From NCBI RefSeq assembly GCF_029784135.1, contig NC_073745.1, forward strand, positions 46,527,116 to 46,591,115: a DNA stretch of 64,000 nucleotides. The letters are read 5' to 3'. The notes under the pieces were generated by a model. The model searched no databases, was not told the origin of the DNA, and saw only the letters and a list, made by a program, of their open reading frames with translations. The DNA is from Toxorhynchites rutilus septentrionalis. Lineage: Eukaryota; Arthropoda; Insecta; Diptera; Culicidae. The translations under genes were made by a program, and so were the position numbers. This document shows positions 45,349-56,272 of this stretch, in pieces (positions within the stretch are counted from its first letter, which is position 1; each line of letters opens with the position of its first letter).

Positions 45349-45666
45349 GGCATCGAGATGGAATCGTATGGCAGTAACATCACACGATACTGGAAGCCGA
45401 CCAACAAGTGCCGCAACATCCACACCAACATGGTCACGGAGCCGATGCAGGACGGCATGATCGACATGCCAGCGATGGATGATCACGAATCGACCAACCT
45501 GGTGGATACCGAGCTGAAGGCCAAAATGGCCCGGCCGAACGCCAACAGCCACGGGGGAGGCCGCCCCACATCGACCATGGGACACAGCGGGGGCAATGCC
45601 AGAACTCCGAACCCTCTGGTCTTCCTAATGCTTGTGGCCGCATGGGGCAGCTTGGTAATCAGATAA
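45349..45666 (+). CDS. Last coding exon of the host gene; hydrophobic C-terminal tail (GPI-type)
   Basis: Acceptor CATCTCCAG ends at 45348, and the frame opens with GIEMESYGSNITRYW and runs 105 codons to TAA (45664-45666). Visible features are an N-glycosylation sequon (NIT), a cysteine (NKC), an acidic Met-rich stretch (PMQDGMIDMPAMDDHE), a small-residue linker (GGGRP, GHSGGNA), and a final hydrophobic segment NPLVFLMLVAAWGSLVIR. That order, small residues then a terminal hydrophobic stretch with almost no cytosolic tail, is the usual GPI-attachment signal. So the protein is probably secreted and membrane-linked by GPI, although a C-terminal membrane anchor is the alternative. The gene family is unknown to me. 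Confidence 0.75.
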   Translation, partial: GIEMESYGSNITRYWKPTNKCRNIHTNMVTEPMQDGMIDMPAMDDHESTNLVDTELKAKMARPNANSHGGGRPTSTMGHSGGNARTPNPLVFLMLVAAWGSLVIR

Positions 45667-46780
45667 ATTTAATTAAAATGGGAGCAGACCCCCGCCACCG
45701 GTTGTGATCATTGTCCTGCCGAATGTGTAATTATAGTCCCAATATATTGAAGCAATTCCGAGGAGAAAGCTAGATTTAAAAAGGATACATTCGAAATGAG
45801 GAAAATAATTAAATCCACATGTTGCAAAGAAAAAATGATGTCCAAACCAAGGATTCAACGGAATTCCGAAAGGCGGATTCCCGAGAACTTTAATTACCCG
45901 GTAAAATCAAAATAGATAGATCATTACAGAAAAAACAACACATCGGAACGTCGTGGCCCCACCTAAAAAAGATTGGATAGTGATCTACTGCGGGTAAAAA
46001 TTCGAGGAAAGCAAACGAAAATTACAGCAAGTAAATGTTTTATACAGAGTTCTTCCAACAGAGGAGAAACCGATCGAAGGAAAGCAATGAAAACACCATA
46101 CGTAACCGCATCCACATCATCGCCAAAACATTCGCGTTGCCGCATTCGAACCGCGAGGGAACCGAGCCTGGGAGCGAAAAATAATTCGCCGTAAAAACGA
46201 AATTCGAGGAATGTGTAAAAAAACTGAGAAAAGCCGCAAGGCGGACGGAATCCGCCTGTTTTGTATTGTACATACACCATTAAAGCGAAATTTAGATTGA
46301 AGATTTTTTGTAGGGAATCGTGTGGCATATTGGAGCCTTCCGGAATGCTCGTTACCAAAGAATTACAGCCAAAATAGGGCAGTAGAACTTGTATAGTAGT
46401 GTATATATATGAAAAACTAAATTACAGCAAAAAAAAATTCAACAAAACCTGATTAATTGTTAAACGATCCAGTGAAGCACTAATCTATGTCATGGTTTAA
46501 TTCCAAATAATGAAATAGTCAACGCAATAGCTAAATCAATTACAAACATATTTTTAGTCTTATCGAGTATCTCCAATCAAACAGAAGCTAAGAATGTTGA
46601 GAGCAATATTCTATGCAAATCAGACAAGCACGGATCAATCAAAATCGGAACGAAGTGGATGAAAGGCAAGACTCATACGTACATTTATAGTCATAGAGTG
46701 AGCACAATATAACTCGCGATAAATTCTAACTCGTGTAAAAATTGTACCTAATAAACAAATCTATCGGAAAAATAACGTGC
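45667..46780 (+). other. 3' UTR and poly(A) signal of the host gene
   Basis: AT-rich sequence after the TAA stop. A canonical AATAAA is at 46750-46755. The exact cleavage site is not visible. ORFs on the minus strand here are not supported. Confidence 0.5.
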
Positions 46781-47992
46781 TGTGTTGCTTCTCGAAGATG
46801 ACATCCTGTTCTCCAATAACAAATGCTGTGTCTCCTTTCCCACGTTGAGCCCCGACCGAACTAGGGGAGCTCTGCGGACCACTAGTGGACTTTTCTATAA
46901 GGTACATGATTGAATGATTGATCTGAAATTTGGAACATACATTTAATTCTACTGTCATTATAAAACTGCCAATTCCATGATCTTAAAAAATTTAATTTGG
47001 CCGCCGCTAAAAAATGGCTGAATGGCTTGATTTGGAGAGTACACTACACTATGAACAACATAAATTCGAAAAGGTTACCACCACAAAATGGTCGACTATG
47101 TATTTTTTGCAATCCCCTCAATATTGGTATAAAATGAAATGATTTGACTAATAGAATACAGTATATCATCAAAATATTCCGTAGATAGTTAGGTGAGAAA
47201 TAAAAATTTAAAAAATATAAATTTTTTTTTTGAATGGTTTTAATGTAGAGAAGTATACTAATGATACAGATAATTTACTTAAAAACTAGAAAATTAGATA
47301 AGTAAAAAAAAACTTTTTAAGTTAAACGGTTTAATGTACTGAAAACTAGAAAATAATTAGACTAGTACAGCGCGGACTCGATTGTATACAGTTTTCGATT
47401 TCTTTTCACTGTATATAATCGAGTCAAAAAAAAATTTTTTTTTATTTGTTTTTTATGCACGTATGTTCCGTTTTTTGATTATAAAATAAGAATTTAATTT
47501 TTGATTCATCCCCTCAAAGTCATAAAACACCTTTCCCATTTAAAAAATTCTAATTACTTCAGAATGTGATAGATGATCATATTTGATAATAAAAATTCTT
47601 CTACACATATGTTTGAATTCCAACAATGACAGAGTTATTGAACTTTTTCTTTGTTCCCGATCCTGTTTGCCTTAAACTGGCTCTAATTTGCCAAGAATCT
47701 AACAAGGCCTACCGATGGCTCGCCTTCATCTCATCCACATCGAAAAAAACGATCTCATTCTTGGAATACGAACAAATGAAGTATTTAAGTTTGCCCCAAA
47801 ACGTGCGGTCCTTAATGTGTTAAAAAAAGCAATCTTAAAACTGAAACATGAAACGTCGAGATTTACTGTTATCTCAAGAAATATATGACCATTGTTCTGA
47901 TATTTAATTATGTCGCTTTTCAGATGATCTTCAAATTTTATAGCATATAATTATATAAATAATAAGATTCCCTCGCAGATATTAGTTAAAAT
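46781..47992. other. Downstream intergenic DNA, no gene recognised
   Basis: A loose palindrome near 47375-47430 (GACTCGATTGTATACAG / CTGTATATAATCGAGTC) and a copy of the GAAACGTCGAGATTTACTGT motif at 47848-47870 are the only structures seen. Confidence 0.5.
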
Positions 47993-48003
47993 CTATATAT
48001 ATA

Positions 48004-48088
<85 letters not shown>

Positions 48089-48716
48089 TATATATAGAAA
48101 TGAATTTCCGTATGTCTGTCTGTCTGTCTGTCTGTCTGATTCTTATGGACTCGGAAACTACTGAACCGATCGACATGAAAATTGGTACGTATGGGTTTTA
48201 GGTTGCCATACAAATGAAACCAAATTTGGCATGTGGAGGTTTTAGGGTGCAATAAATGATTCTATGGTGGATAGATACTCGAGACCTCCCTCTCCTAGGG
48301 GGGGAGGGGAGGTGAGATTTTAGGAGGCACGAAACGTTTCTAAGTTGAATAGACACTACCTCCCTCCCTCTCTAAGGGGAGAAGAGGAGAGGGGTCTGTC
48401 TTTTTTCTATCATATTTTCTGTATCAAATATTTATTCCATTTAGCGGAGAAACATAGTATTTGCAAGCCGTTGAAAAATATTGAACGAGAATTGTGTCTG
48501 AAAATAATCTGATATTATAATGATGAGTTTTGGTAAAATTACTAGGAATTTTCAATTAAAACCAACGGGGTCGATTAGAAGATCAATCAATGAACAGTTC
48601 TGCGATTGGACTCATGAACTAGCGCTTAGTAAGAAAACCTGAATGTTTGAAGGTATTGATAACAAAAAACAAATTTTAGGCGAGACGAAGTTTGCCGGGT
48701 CAGCTAATGATCAAAT
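47993..48716 (+). mobile_element. Helentron/mini-me-like non-autonomous element
   Basis: Starts in a (TA)n tract, then a short core (GAAATGAATTTCCGTAT), then a (GTCT)n tract, then ACTACTGAACCGATC. It ends GAAGTTTGCCGGGTCAGCTA. Two proto-microsatellites, (TA)n and (GTCY)n, around a short conserved core are the described layout of dipteran mini-me elements, which are grouped with Helentron-type repeats. The CTA(G) end suits a Helitron-like 3' terminus. Related fragments are at 13994, 16671, 54941 and 62757. It has no coding capacity. Confidence 0.55.
48011..48138. repeat. (TA)n and (GTCT)n microsatellites
   Basis: TA run to 48086, interrupted by short GATATATATAG; (GTCT)n at 48114-48138. Confidence 0.95.
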
Positions 48717-48739
48717 AAAAATCTTTCAGCTATTCATGA

Positions 48740-48983
48740 AGCGTCGTGAATTCAAGTATTACAGCCTGGAACAAACGATTCAATCTGTTGATCTGGGACA
48801 AAACATACGTCGCACCATCCGACGCGTTCCCTTCAGACCATCCTTGTGAGGAATGTCGTCCTTATGAAACTGATCAATCATTGCACTGTAAATACTTTTA
48901 TGATCAGCAGCACCAAGCGATACCGCGGCGTAAAAGTCGTCATGTACCTCAATGTTGCTTTGTTCAAATGTAAGAAATTTCAC
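48740..48983 (-). pseudogene. hAT-like transposase relic
   Basis: The minus strand gives FEQSNIEVHDDFYAAVSLGA, HKSIYSAMIDQFHKDDIP and HKDGLKG, then after a frame change ASDGA. The order IPxKDxLxGxASDGA is typical of a family of hAT-like (ZBED-related) transposases just before the second part of the catalytic core. Only about 80 residues remain. It lies directly right of the mini-me-like element. Confidence 0.55.
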
Positions 48984-49439
48984 AAATGGAAAAAATCTGT
49001 ACCAATCTGTACTTTTGACGTAGGACTACGTCTAACCGGAAGATATAGGGGGTGAAATGGAAATCTAGGCACTGAACAAGTAGGAAAAAATGCAAGATTT
49101 GGAACGCTTATAACTCAAGCATTTCTCAATAGATCGCAAAGGTTTTTGCATCAATTGATAGGAAATATATCTACGCATCTATCATAATGAATAACATTTC
49201 ATTTTTCTTGAGATAAATAATTGAATAATTGTGAAATATCAAGCATTGTCAAAATGCACTATGTGCCCATTTTTGATTGGTCCATTTTGTGCTCCTCAAA
49301 TCGTACCGACCAAAACGGGCAACCAGAGCAGCAGCGAAATAGAATGAAGCACGATTGGAAAGGAAAAAGAAAAAAAATGAACGAAACATTGGTCGCAGTC
49401 TCACACATGCGTAATTCTCGAGCCAGCCAGTCAGCTTAA

Positions 49440-49684
49440 AAATCCCCGCTCCGCTGCCTTAACGATCATTCTCATTCAAACCGTACACCACATCGGTTCG
49501 CATCACAACACATCAACAAACCAACCCTAGCAGCCATGTCTGGACATGGTAAAGGAGGAAAAGTGAAGGGAAAGGCAAAATCCCGCTCGAACCTTGATCT
49601 GGAGTTCCCGCTCGTGTTGATCTGGATTTCCCCGCAAGGGTAGCTAGACCGAGCGCGTTAGTACCAGTGCACCAGTCCACCTAG
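49440..49684 (+). pseudogene. Degenerate histone H2A gene fragment A, with promoter and 5' UTR
   Basis: ATG at 49536 opens MSGHGKGGKVKGKAKSRSN, almost exactly the N-terminal tail of H2A. After that the frame decays: DLEFP (for GLQFP), a frame break, then after PQG a stop. Further H2A-like codons follow out of frame (ERV...APVHL), up to about residue 50 of H2A. Upstream, TTAAAAATCC near 49435 and a C/A-rich leader resemble a replication-histone promoter region. It cannot make H2A. Confidence 0.8.
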
Positions 49685-50349
49685 AAAAATCGCATTCAGA
49701 ACAGAACACATTCAATTCGGTGGACATCAAGACAACAACAGGCAGTTGCAGCGAGTGGCGAATGGCAAACGCAATCGCAAAACGGCAGCAGGTAGCAGAA
49801 GAACAAAGTTTGTTCTTTGTGTTTGTGTTTGTTCTGCTTTGGTGGCAAATTCAGAACAAGGCGGCATCGAGGGCGTTCGAAATGGTTTTTTTCAAAATCA
49901 CGAGTACAAAGTTTTCTAAATTGGAACCATTCCATAAAACAAGGCGCTTTTCAGGGCCATTAAACCTTCCAAAAAAGAGTTTAGGAAATACAGTTCAATG
50001 CTTTCTAAAACATTATCCAAAATAATAATAAAACACAAATTGATTTTTTCATAATTTGTTTGCCAGGATCTGATGAGTATGTGAATTTGGCATTTGTTCT
50101 GAGCTTATTGATAGTTGGGGACTTTCCTGATTATTTAATTTTCATTAATTAATTCTTAAATTGTTTCCAGATTGAAAGTACAGTAATTTACAATTAGTTC
50201 GACATTTAGCTAGTTGGACGGACATGTAATGCGACTTATTTAGTTGGACATTTTTGTAAACATAGAGATCCAAATTATGACCCCACATTGAAAGTCGACA
50301 CTGTACCACTGTCATCGCAAATGTTCAATTACAGGTTAAAATCGCCTCC

Positions 50350-50522
50350 AATGCGACACTGAGTGGCGCTTCGGCACGTCGCATTGAATGTAATTCACTG
50401 TACAACATGTCACAAAGCTGAATGGGAAGAAATTTTCCAACTGAGAAAGCTGTGGCGAGTGGCAACAAATCGCTAAACAGGAAGGTTCAGCCGAACAAGA
50501 TGGGAATATCGAGTGATAACAA
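50350..50522 (+). repeat. Histone-linked direct repeat, copy 1
   Basis: GACACTGAGTGGCGCTTCGG, GGCACGTCGCATT(G/A)AATG, ACAACATGTCACAA, GGGAA..AAATTTTCCAACTG and GAACAAGATGGGAATATCGA all recur at 51090-51268. Confidence 0.85.
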
Positions 50523-50728
50523 AACAATAAACTCTTTAGATTGAAGATAATTTTGTGATCCTGAAAAGGACCCTTTTTAGCCTGCATGTGAATCCAACGA
50601 GCGAACAAATCGTAATGAATGTATTTTTCTGCCATCGCTCCCTTCTAACGCTCATTCGTTCGTCTCGTTGGACTCGCCCCTCTGGCTGAGTCTGCCGATT
50701 TGTCTCTATCCTGTGAGTGTGTACCGCT

Positions 50729-50738
50729 AGAGTATAAA
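50729..50738 (+). promoter_or_regulatory. TATA box upstream of H2A fragment B
   Basis: GAGTATAAAACACG about 75-80 bp upstream of the former H2A start. Probably a remnant of the histone promoter. Confidence 0.5.
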
Positions 50739-50811
50739 ACACGCGGACCCCAAAAAAAAAAATTCTTATTTTCTTTCAAACCGTAAACCCGTGTGGTTGT
50801 ACGGCATCGGC

Positions 50812-51043
50812 ATCGTGGACGTAACAAAGGAGGACAAGTTAAGGGAAAGGCAAAGTCCCACTCGAACCGTGCAGGTCTCCAGTTCCCTGTTGGTCGCATT
50901 CACTGATTGCTCCGCAAGGGTACCTAGGCCGAACGGATTGGTGCCGGAGCACCAGTATACCTAACAGGGATTATAGAGTTTCGGCCGTCGGAGTGCTCGA
51001 GTTGGCTTGCAAAGCTGCTCACGACAATCAGAAAACCCGCATC
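50812..51043 (+). pseudogene. Degenerate histone H2A gene fragment B
   Basis: Reads [29 protein letters not shown], stop, LLRKG, stop, AERIGAGAPVYL. A shifted frame then gives VLELA-KAAHDNQKTRI, covering about residues 3-80 of H2A. The ATG is lost. A TATAAAA box stands about 80 bp upstream (50732). It has two stops and one frameshift. Confidence 0.85.
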
Positions 51044-51089
51044 AAGAACAGAGCAGCTTCGGTTCGGCGCTTATCAAGGCAACAATTAG

Positions 51090-51268
51090 TTTCAGTGAGT
51101 GGCAAAGTGTTTCTCCGGCACGTCGCATTAAATGTAATTTACTGAACAACATGTCACAAGCTGGATGGGAATAAATTTTCCAACTGTGAAAGCTGTGGCG
51201 AGTGGCAAACGCAATAGCTAAACAGGAAGGTTTAACCGAACAAGATGGGAATATCGAGTGATAACAAA
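51090..51268 (+). repeat. Histone-linked direct repeat, copy 2
   Basis: Second copy of 50350-50522, here directly downstream of H2A fragment B. A shorter related piece (GAGTGGCGAATGGCAAACGC) follows fragment A at about 49753, linking this repeat to the former H2A unit. Confidence 0.85.
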
Positions 51269-51531
51269 AACACAACACCAAAGGTTCTTTCCATCAACAT
51301 ATGCATAAAAAGTAAACAGTAAACTAATCCATTTTTCAGGTAGATAGGTAGGTATTCACGTAGGAGAAGAAAATAAAACAATATATTTAAAATATATATT
51401 TAACAAAAGCTGTCCCCTTTGTATAGTCCTACGTCACTTCGGTTATGTCCCCGACATTACCCACCCGTCTTTTTTTAGTTATAGGGTAAGTGATCTTGGT
51501 TTGTCCAATTCGGGGAGTTTTTACGCAACTA

Positions 51532-52826
51532 AAGGGTGTGTCACATCAAATTGCATCACGGAAAAAACGCTGTAGAAATTCGCCCAGTAGACCGATCCTT
51601 TTGAAAATTTTAGACAGTAAAATAAAAACTATTAAACAACTTTTGGCATTTTCTTTTTATTCATACTTCGAGCCCAAGGCCGTATGCTCGCACCTTCATC
51701 TTTACCTCGTCCATAAGGTTCTGTACAACGTCAGGTTGTAGTTTTTTTTTGAACAGAAATCCATTTTCTCTTGAAGTCCGCCATCGATTTGACAACTTTT
51801 GGGTTCTTCCGGAGGGCCTGCTTCATAATCGCCCAATATTTCTCTATTGGGCGAAGCTCCGGCGCGTTGGGCGGGTTCATTTCCTTTGGCACGAAGGTGA
51901 CCCCGTTGGCTTCGTACCACTCCAACACGTCCTTTGAATAGTGGCACGAAGCGAGATCCGGCCAGAAGATGGTCGGGCCCTCGTGCTGCTTCAATAGTGG
52001 TAGTAAGCGCTTCTGTAGGCACTCCTTAAGGTAAACCTGCCCGTTTACCGTGCCGGTCATCACGAAGGGGGCGCTCCGCTTTCCGCAAGAGTAGATCGCT
52101 TGCCACACCACTTTTTGGCAAACTTGGATAGTTTCTGCTTGCGAATCTCCTCCGGAACGCTGAATTTGTCCTCTGCGGAGAGAAACAACAGGCCCGGCAG
52201 CTGACGAAAGTCCGCTTTGACGTAGGTTTCGTCGTCCATTACCAGGCAATGCGGCTTCGTCAGCATTTCGGTGTACAGCTTCCGGGCTCGCGTCTTCCCC
52301 ACCATGTTTTGTCTTTCGTCGCGGTTAGGAGCCTTCTGAACCTTGTATGTACGCAGGCCATCCCGCTGCTTGGTCCGCTGGACGAATGAACTTGACAAAT
52401 TCAGCTTATTGGCGACATCCCGGACCGAACTTCTCGGATCACGTCTAAACTGCTCATCTACGCGCTTGTGATCTTTTTCACTGACGGAGCATCCATTTTT
52501 GCCGTTCTTCACCTTCCGGTCGATGGTTAGGTTCTCGAAGTATCGTTTTAGTACTCTGCTGACCGTGGATTGGACGATTCCCAGCATCTTACCGATGTCC
52601 CGATGTGACAACTCCGGATTCTCGAAATGAGTACACAGGATTAATTCACGACGCTCTTTTTCGTTCGACGACATTTTTCCAAATTTACGAAAAATTGACA
52701 GTGAAGCATGGCCAACGTGATCTATACACTCTTATCTGATTATAAGCGGAAGCTGAAGATATAATTCCTAAAAATTAAATTTCTACAGCGTTTTTTCCGT
52801 GATGCAATTTGATGTGACACACCCTT
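51532..52826 (-). mobile_element. DD37E IS630-Tc1-mariner element (ITmD37E), nearly intact
   Basis: 1295 bp with long matching terminal repeats (AAGGGTGTGTCACATCAAAT at 51532 and its exact inverse ending at 52826; similarity continues for about 45 bp) and TA at 51530-51531 and 52827-52828. Encodes one transposase on the minus strand. Size, TA target and the DD37E spacing match the ITmD37E family known from mosquitoes. Confidence 0.9.
51731..52674 (-). pseudogene. DD37E transposase with one frameshift
   Basis: ATG at 52672-52674 (MSSNEKERRELIL). The N-terminal helix-turn-helix region has LSHRDIGKMLGIVQSTVSRVLK, then a second one with VRDVANKLNLSSSFVQR. The catalytic first Asp is in LVMDDETYVK. 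The reading frame changes near 52110, in a run that looks like the loss of one G after AAAAAG. Thereafter the frame 51731-52249 supplies VVWQAIYSCGKRSAPF, the second Asp in FWPDLASCHY, and the Glu in ELRPIEKYW exactly 37 residues later. Everything else is open, so the copy died recently or carries a sequencing error. It would catalyse cut-and-paste transposition at TA. Confidence 0.9.
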
Positions 52827-52828
52827 TA

Positions 52829-54230
52829 GTAAACGCAAATCGATTTTTTTTCATGAAAATCACACATAATCGATACGAGTTTGAGTTTATTGACAAGCCC
52901 CAAGTCTCTAGTTTCCTCAAAGAGGAATTACGATCATGGTTTGACCAATTCTCAAGTAGATGTTGCATTTATCATTGCTTGAGTTTACTGTCATCATATT
53001 GATCCATTCATAATTTAGGCTTTCTTCAGAATATTGCCTTTTCTTTGGCATTTTGAAAGTGTTACCCTCAACACACTCAACACAGAGAAACTTTATTCCT
53101 GCTATGCGCAATAAACAATAAACAAAACAAAAATAAACAAACTGCAACGCCTCATGCGGTTCCCATAGATATGATGTGGACAAAATAACATAATTGAATT
53201 GGACAACTCATGATCAGAATTTAGTTCATCAAAATGCGTTAATTTAATGGTTTAGCTATGTAAATCTGATACAAATGGCATGCAAGCATGATGTTTACAA
53301 TATCTGTAAGTGTTATAATCCAGAAAAGGTCTGAATACGTGCCAAACAATCATCTGGTGATCGATCAAAAGTTAGCTCGAATTGAAACAAATAGAAGGTG
53401 TATTTTATAATCCTTTAAAACATGTGATTCCGTAAAAATATACTATAAAACTACTGTAAATCATGAAAAAGACAATTTTATTTATATGTTTTGAAACATT
53501 CGAATACCTTATTTGACACAGGAGCGCTGAATTAGAGCATTCAAAGTGGGCAAACCATGATCTTATTTTCGACTGGACAAACCAAAATCATTTACCTTAC
53601 CACCTTTTGAGCTCACATACAGTTTCTAAGAAAAATACGAGAAATTGCTATGAGAAAATCTTTGCGAAAATAACTTCGATTTTTTTATGTTGTATTGTGT
53701 TATAATATGTTTTATTACAGCTCATGTGATAAATCATAAATACGTCATAAATATCTGAAATCTGTATATTTCGCGTATCGCATGGAAAACAGTGTTCAAA
53801 TTATACATATTGGAGGAAAACAGATTTTTCATTATAAAAAAACTGTTTAGAATAGATTATATTTCGATAATATCACTTTATTTTTTTTTTGCCTAATATA
53901 ATCGAGACATTGTCGTACTTTAAAAAGTAAAAATGTCCAATTACAGTTGAATCTTGTCGATTTCTCTACACACAAGAGGCGACTGACTTACATGAATAAC
54001 AACTTTTCTTCATACAGAGTAGGGGACGATTTGGTAAGACGGTCACCCCAAGCATAGGGTACAATCAAACATAATGTATGCAAAATTGAAGCATTTCAAT
54101 ATGTCAGCAGCGATCATTAGGATGTTTTCCGCAATCACGTCGATTTTTATGATACTTTTTATTTCATACTTTTTTTTCTCTTTCTATTTCATAAATATGA
54201 TAATTTAAAAATGTACCTGAAAATGGTGAT
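52829..54230. other. AT-rich intergenic DNA, no gene recognised
   Basis: Short ORFs only. Confidence 0.5.
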
Positions 54231-54236
54231 TTCGAA

Positions 54237-54780
54237 AACATTTTTTTGATACCAAATGTCTTAAAATTGCATGAAACGTCGAGATCTACTGTTAATTCGT
54301 ACTTTTTTTGGCAAAAATCGACACCCTCATATTGGCGTCAAAATTTTTTGAAGTCAGATTGAGCTAATATTTGCCTGGGGTATTTTATTGTGTAAATCAA
54401 CATTTCGCACGAACTTCCGTATGAAAAATCGAGATGACCATTTTTATTGGCACCCTGAAAATTTTGTGAAAAATTAACTTTTTGTGAAAAATCGACTGTT
54501 CAGAAGAGAAACGAATGAGCCTCAAAAAGTAATTGTTTCACCAAAAAAAAATTTTTTAGATAACAGTAAATATCGACGTTTCATGCAATTTTAAGACATT
54601 TGACATCGAAAACAATGTTTTTTTTTATAAACCCCGATTTTATGATTGTATTGGGTGATTCGTCATATTTCAAAAAACTCTAATTTTGACGTCTGCGATT
54701 GAGCTCATATTGTGCATAGTGTATTTTATCGTTCAAATGAACATTCCGCAGGAAGTCAGTTTTACAAGAATGAATCATTA
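54237..54780. repeat. Repeat with internal inverted arms
   Basis: 54251-54295 (AAATGTCTTAAAATTGCATG..., GTCGAGATCTACTGTTAA) is inverted at 54560-54606 with few mismatches. Flanking phrases (CTAATATTTGCCTGGG...GTATTTTATTGT and CTCATATTGTGCATAGTGTA) recur in direct orientation. Related copies are at 6640-6960 and a short one at 47842-47878. Confidence 0.65.
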
Positions 54781-54940
54781 ATTGGAAAAAATAACTTTCT
54801 TTTTGTTTTTTCGGATGTTACTTTAGAATACATCGAACGTTTCGAAATATCTCTTTAGTGAAAGTGTTTCTGACCCCAAAAAGGCCGACGTTTCACGAAA
54901 GCTGCTAAAGATAGCTAATTCGTTCTCCGGGTGGGAGCTT

Positions 54941-55225
54941 GCGTGGCTTCTGAAATGAAACATTGATTTCTGCATAACTCTAGTACTAATCAAGCAAAAT
55001 GAACCAAATGTGGCATGTCGAGGTTCCAGAGGGCAAGACATGTTTTTATGGTGGTTCGATCTTCTCCCCTCTCTAAGGGGGCTGCCATACAAATGAAACA
55101 CAAATTTCTGCATAACTCGAGAAAAAGCTAATCAAGAAAATGAGCCCAAATTTTGCTTGTGGAGGTTTTAGGGGACAAGAAATTGTGGCTCGACACTCCT
55201 CCGCTTTCTCTAAGAAAACTTTTGA
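54941..55225 (+). repeat. Mini-me-like ~130 bp tandem unit, about 2 copies
   Basis: Phrases GAAACA..ATTTCTGCATAACT, TAATCAAG, CAAATGTGGCATGT(C/G)GAGG, TTCT CCCCTCTCTAAGGGG and CATACAAATGAAACACAAAT repeat twice. The same phrases occur in inverse at 62925-63265 and singly at 48200-48300. Confidence 0.75.
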
Positions 55226-55974
55226 AAAAGTCCGAAGGAAATGGAATAATTCGGAAAATTGAATTCCCATATGTTCTACAATTACATCGTGACAAGCGTT
55301 GTTAGTCCATTTGATGTTTGCGCTAACGAAATTGAATTTTGTTCGAAAGTGGAAATGGAAATTCAGGTAAAAAACAGGATGGGTTATATCTATGGTATAA
55401 CCGCAAAGGTGACGTAGGACTATCGTTGATTTAGAGATCATTTGTTTGAAGTTGAATCTGAATTCATTCTGAATGAATGTATATTTGGAGAACTTCGAAA
55501 ACGAGAGCATTACGTTGGAGGCACAAGGTTTTATGCATCCAATAATGGATACGGAAATATCCTACTGATGGGGAAGAATAATCTTCAGAAGCTATCCTGT
55601 TAATTGCGATTGATTGAAAAATCACAAAACCAAATGTATTTGGTCACAGTGTTACATGGATAGAAAACATTAAAATAAACTCTTTCACATGAATGTAATT
55701 TTAAATTCCCAGAGGAACTGGCAGATTATTTTCAGTAACGATTAGATATTTCCACATTTTCCTCGATACTGGAAGCCCGCCAGTGGTTAATGCTAACTCG
55801 ATAACCATCTGTTAATAGCACTTGATTGAAACATATTCGGTCACAGTGTTACATGGATAGAAAATATTCAAATACACTCTTTAACATGAATGGTTTTTTA
55901 AATTCCCAGAGGAACTGCTAGATTATTTCCGGATCTTTCTCGATGCTGAATGGCATCCAAACGGAAAGAATTCC
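55226..55974. other. Intergenic DNA, no gene recognised
   Basis: A ~70 bp phrase (GGTCACAGTGTTACATGGATAGAAAA, CCCAGAGGAACTG) occurs twice, near 55640 and 55835, a local tandem duplication of about 195 bp. Confidence 0.6.
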
Positions 55975-56272
55975 GCGCGTGTATGTTTTTTTTTTTTTTT
56001 TTTTATAGAGGTGAGGAACGCTCTTCCAGCCTTATCTGGGAAGGGATAACCCAGACGTCGAGTGAGGATCGCACCCACAAAAACCAAGCCCTCTACTCGT
56101 AGCCTCATTCCCTCCGGGACCACATCTAGGCGACTACTTCAGGGGGCGGCTGTGCTCATGCACTTCACGAGTTTTCAACGCTAACTAGCGTTGATCCTTC
56201 CCTTTTTCTCTATACATCTCATTTACGTTTCCGTTGTACTCCGCCACGCACATCTGCTGCACAGGCTTCCTT

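Noticed and set aside
47375..47430. Palindrome resembling a pogo/Tigger-like terminus (GCGGACTCGATTGTATACAG)
   Set aside because: Could not find a distal partner or element boundary; short inner palindrome in AT-rich DNA.
49536..49640. Functional histone H2A or a short H2A-tail peptide gene
   Set aside because: Only the first 19 residues match; the frame then breaks and stops early, and a second copy is even more damaged.
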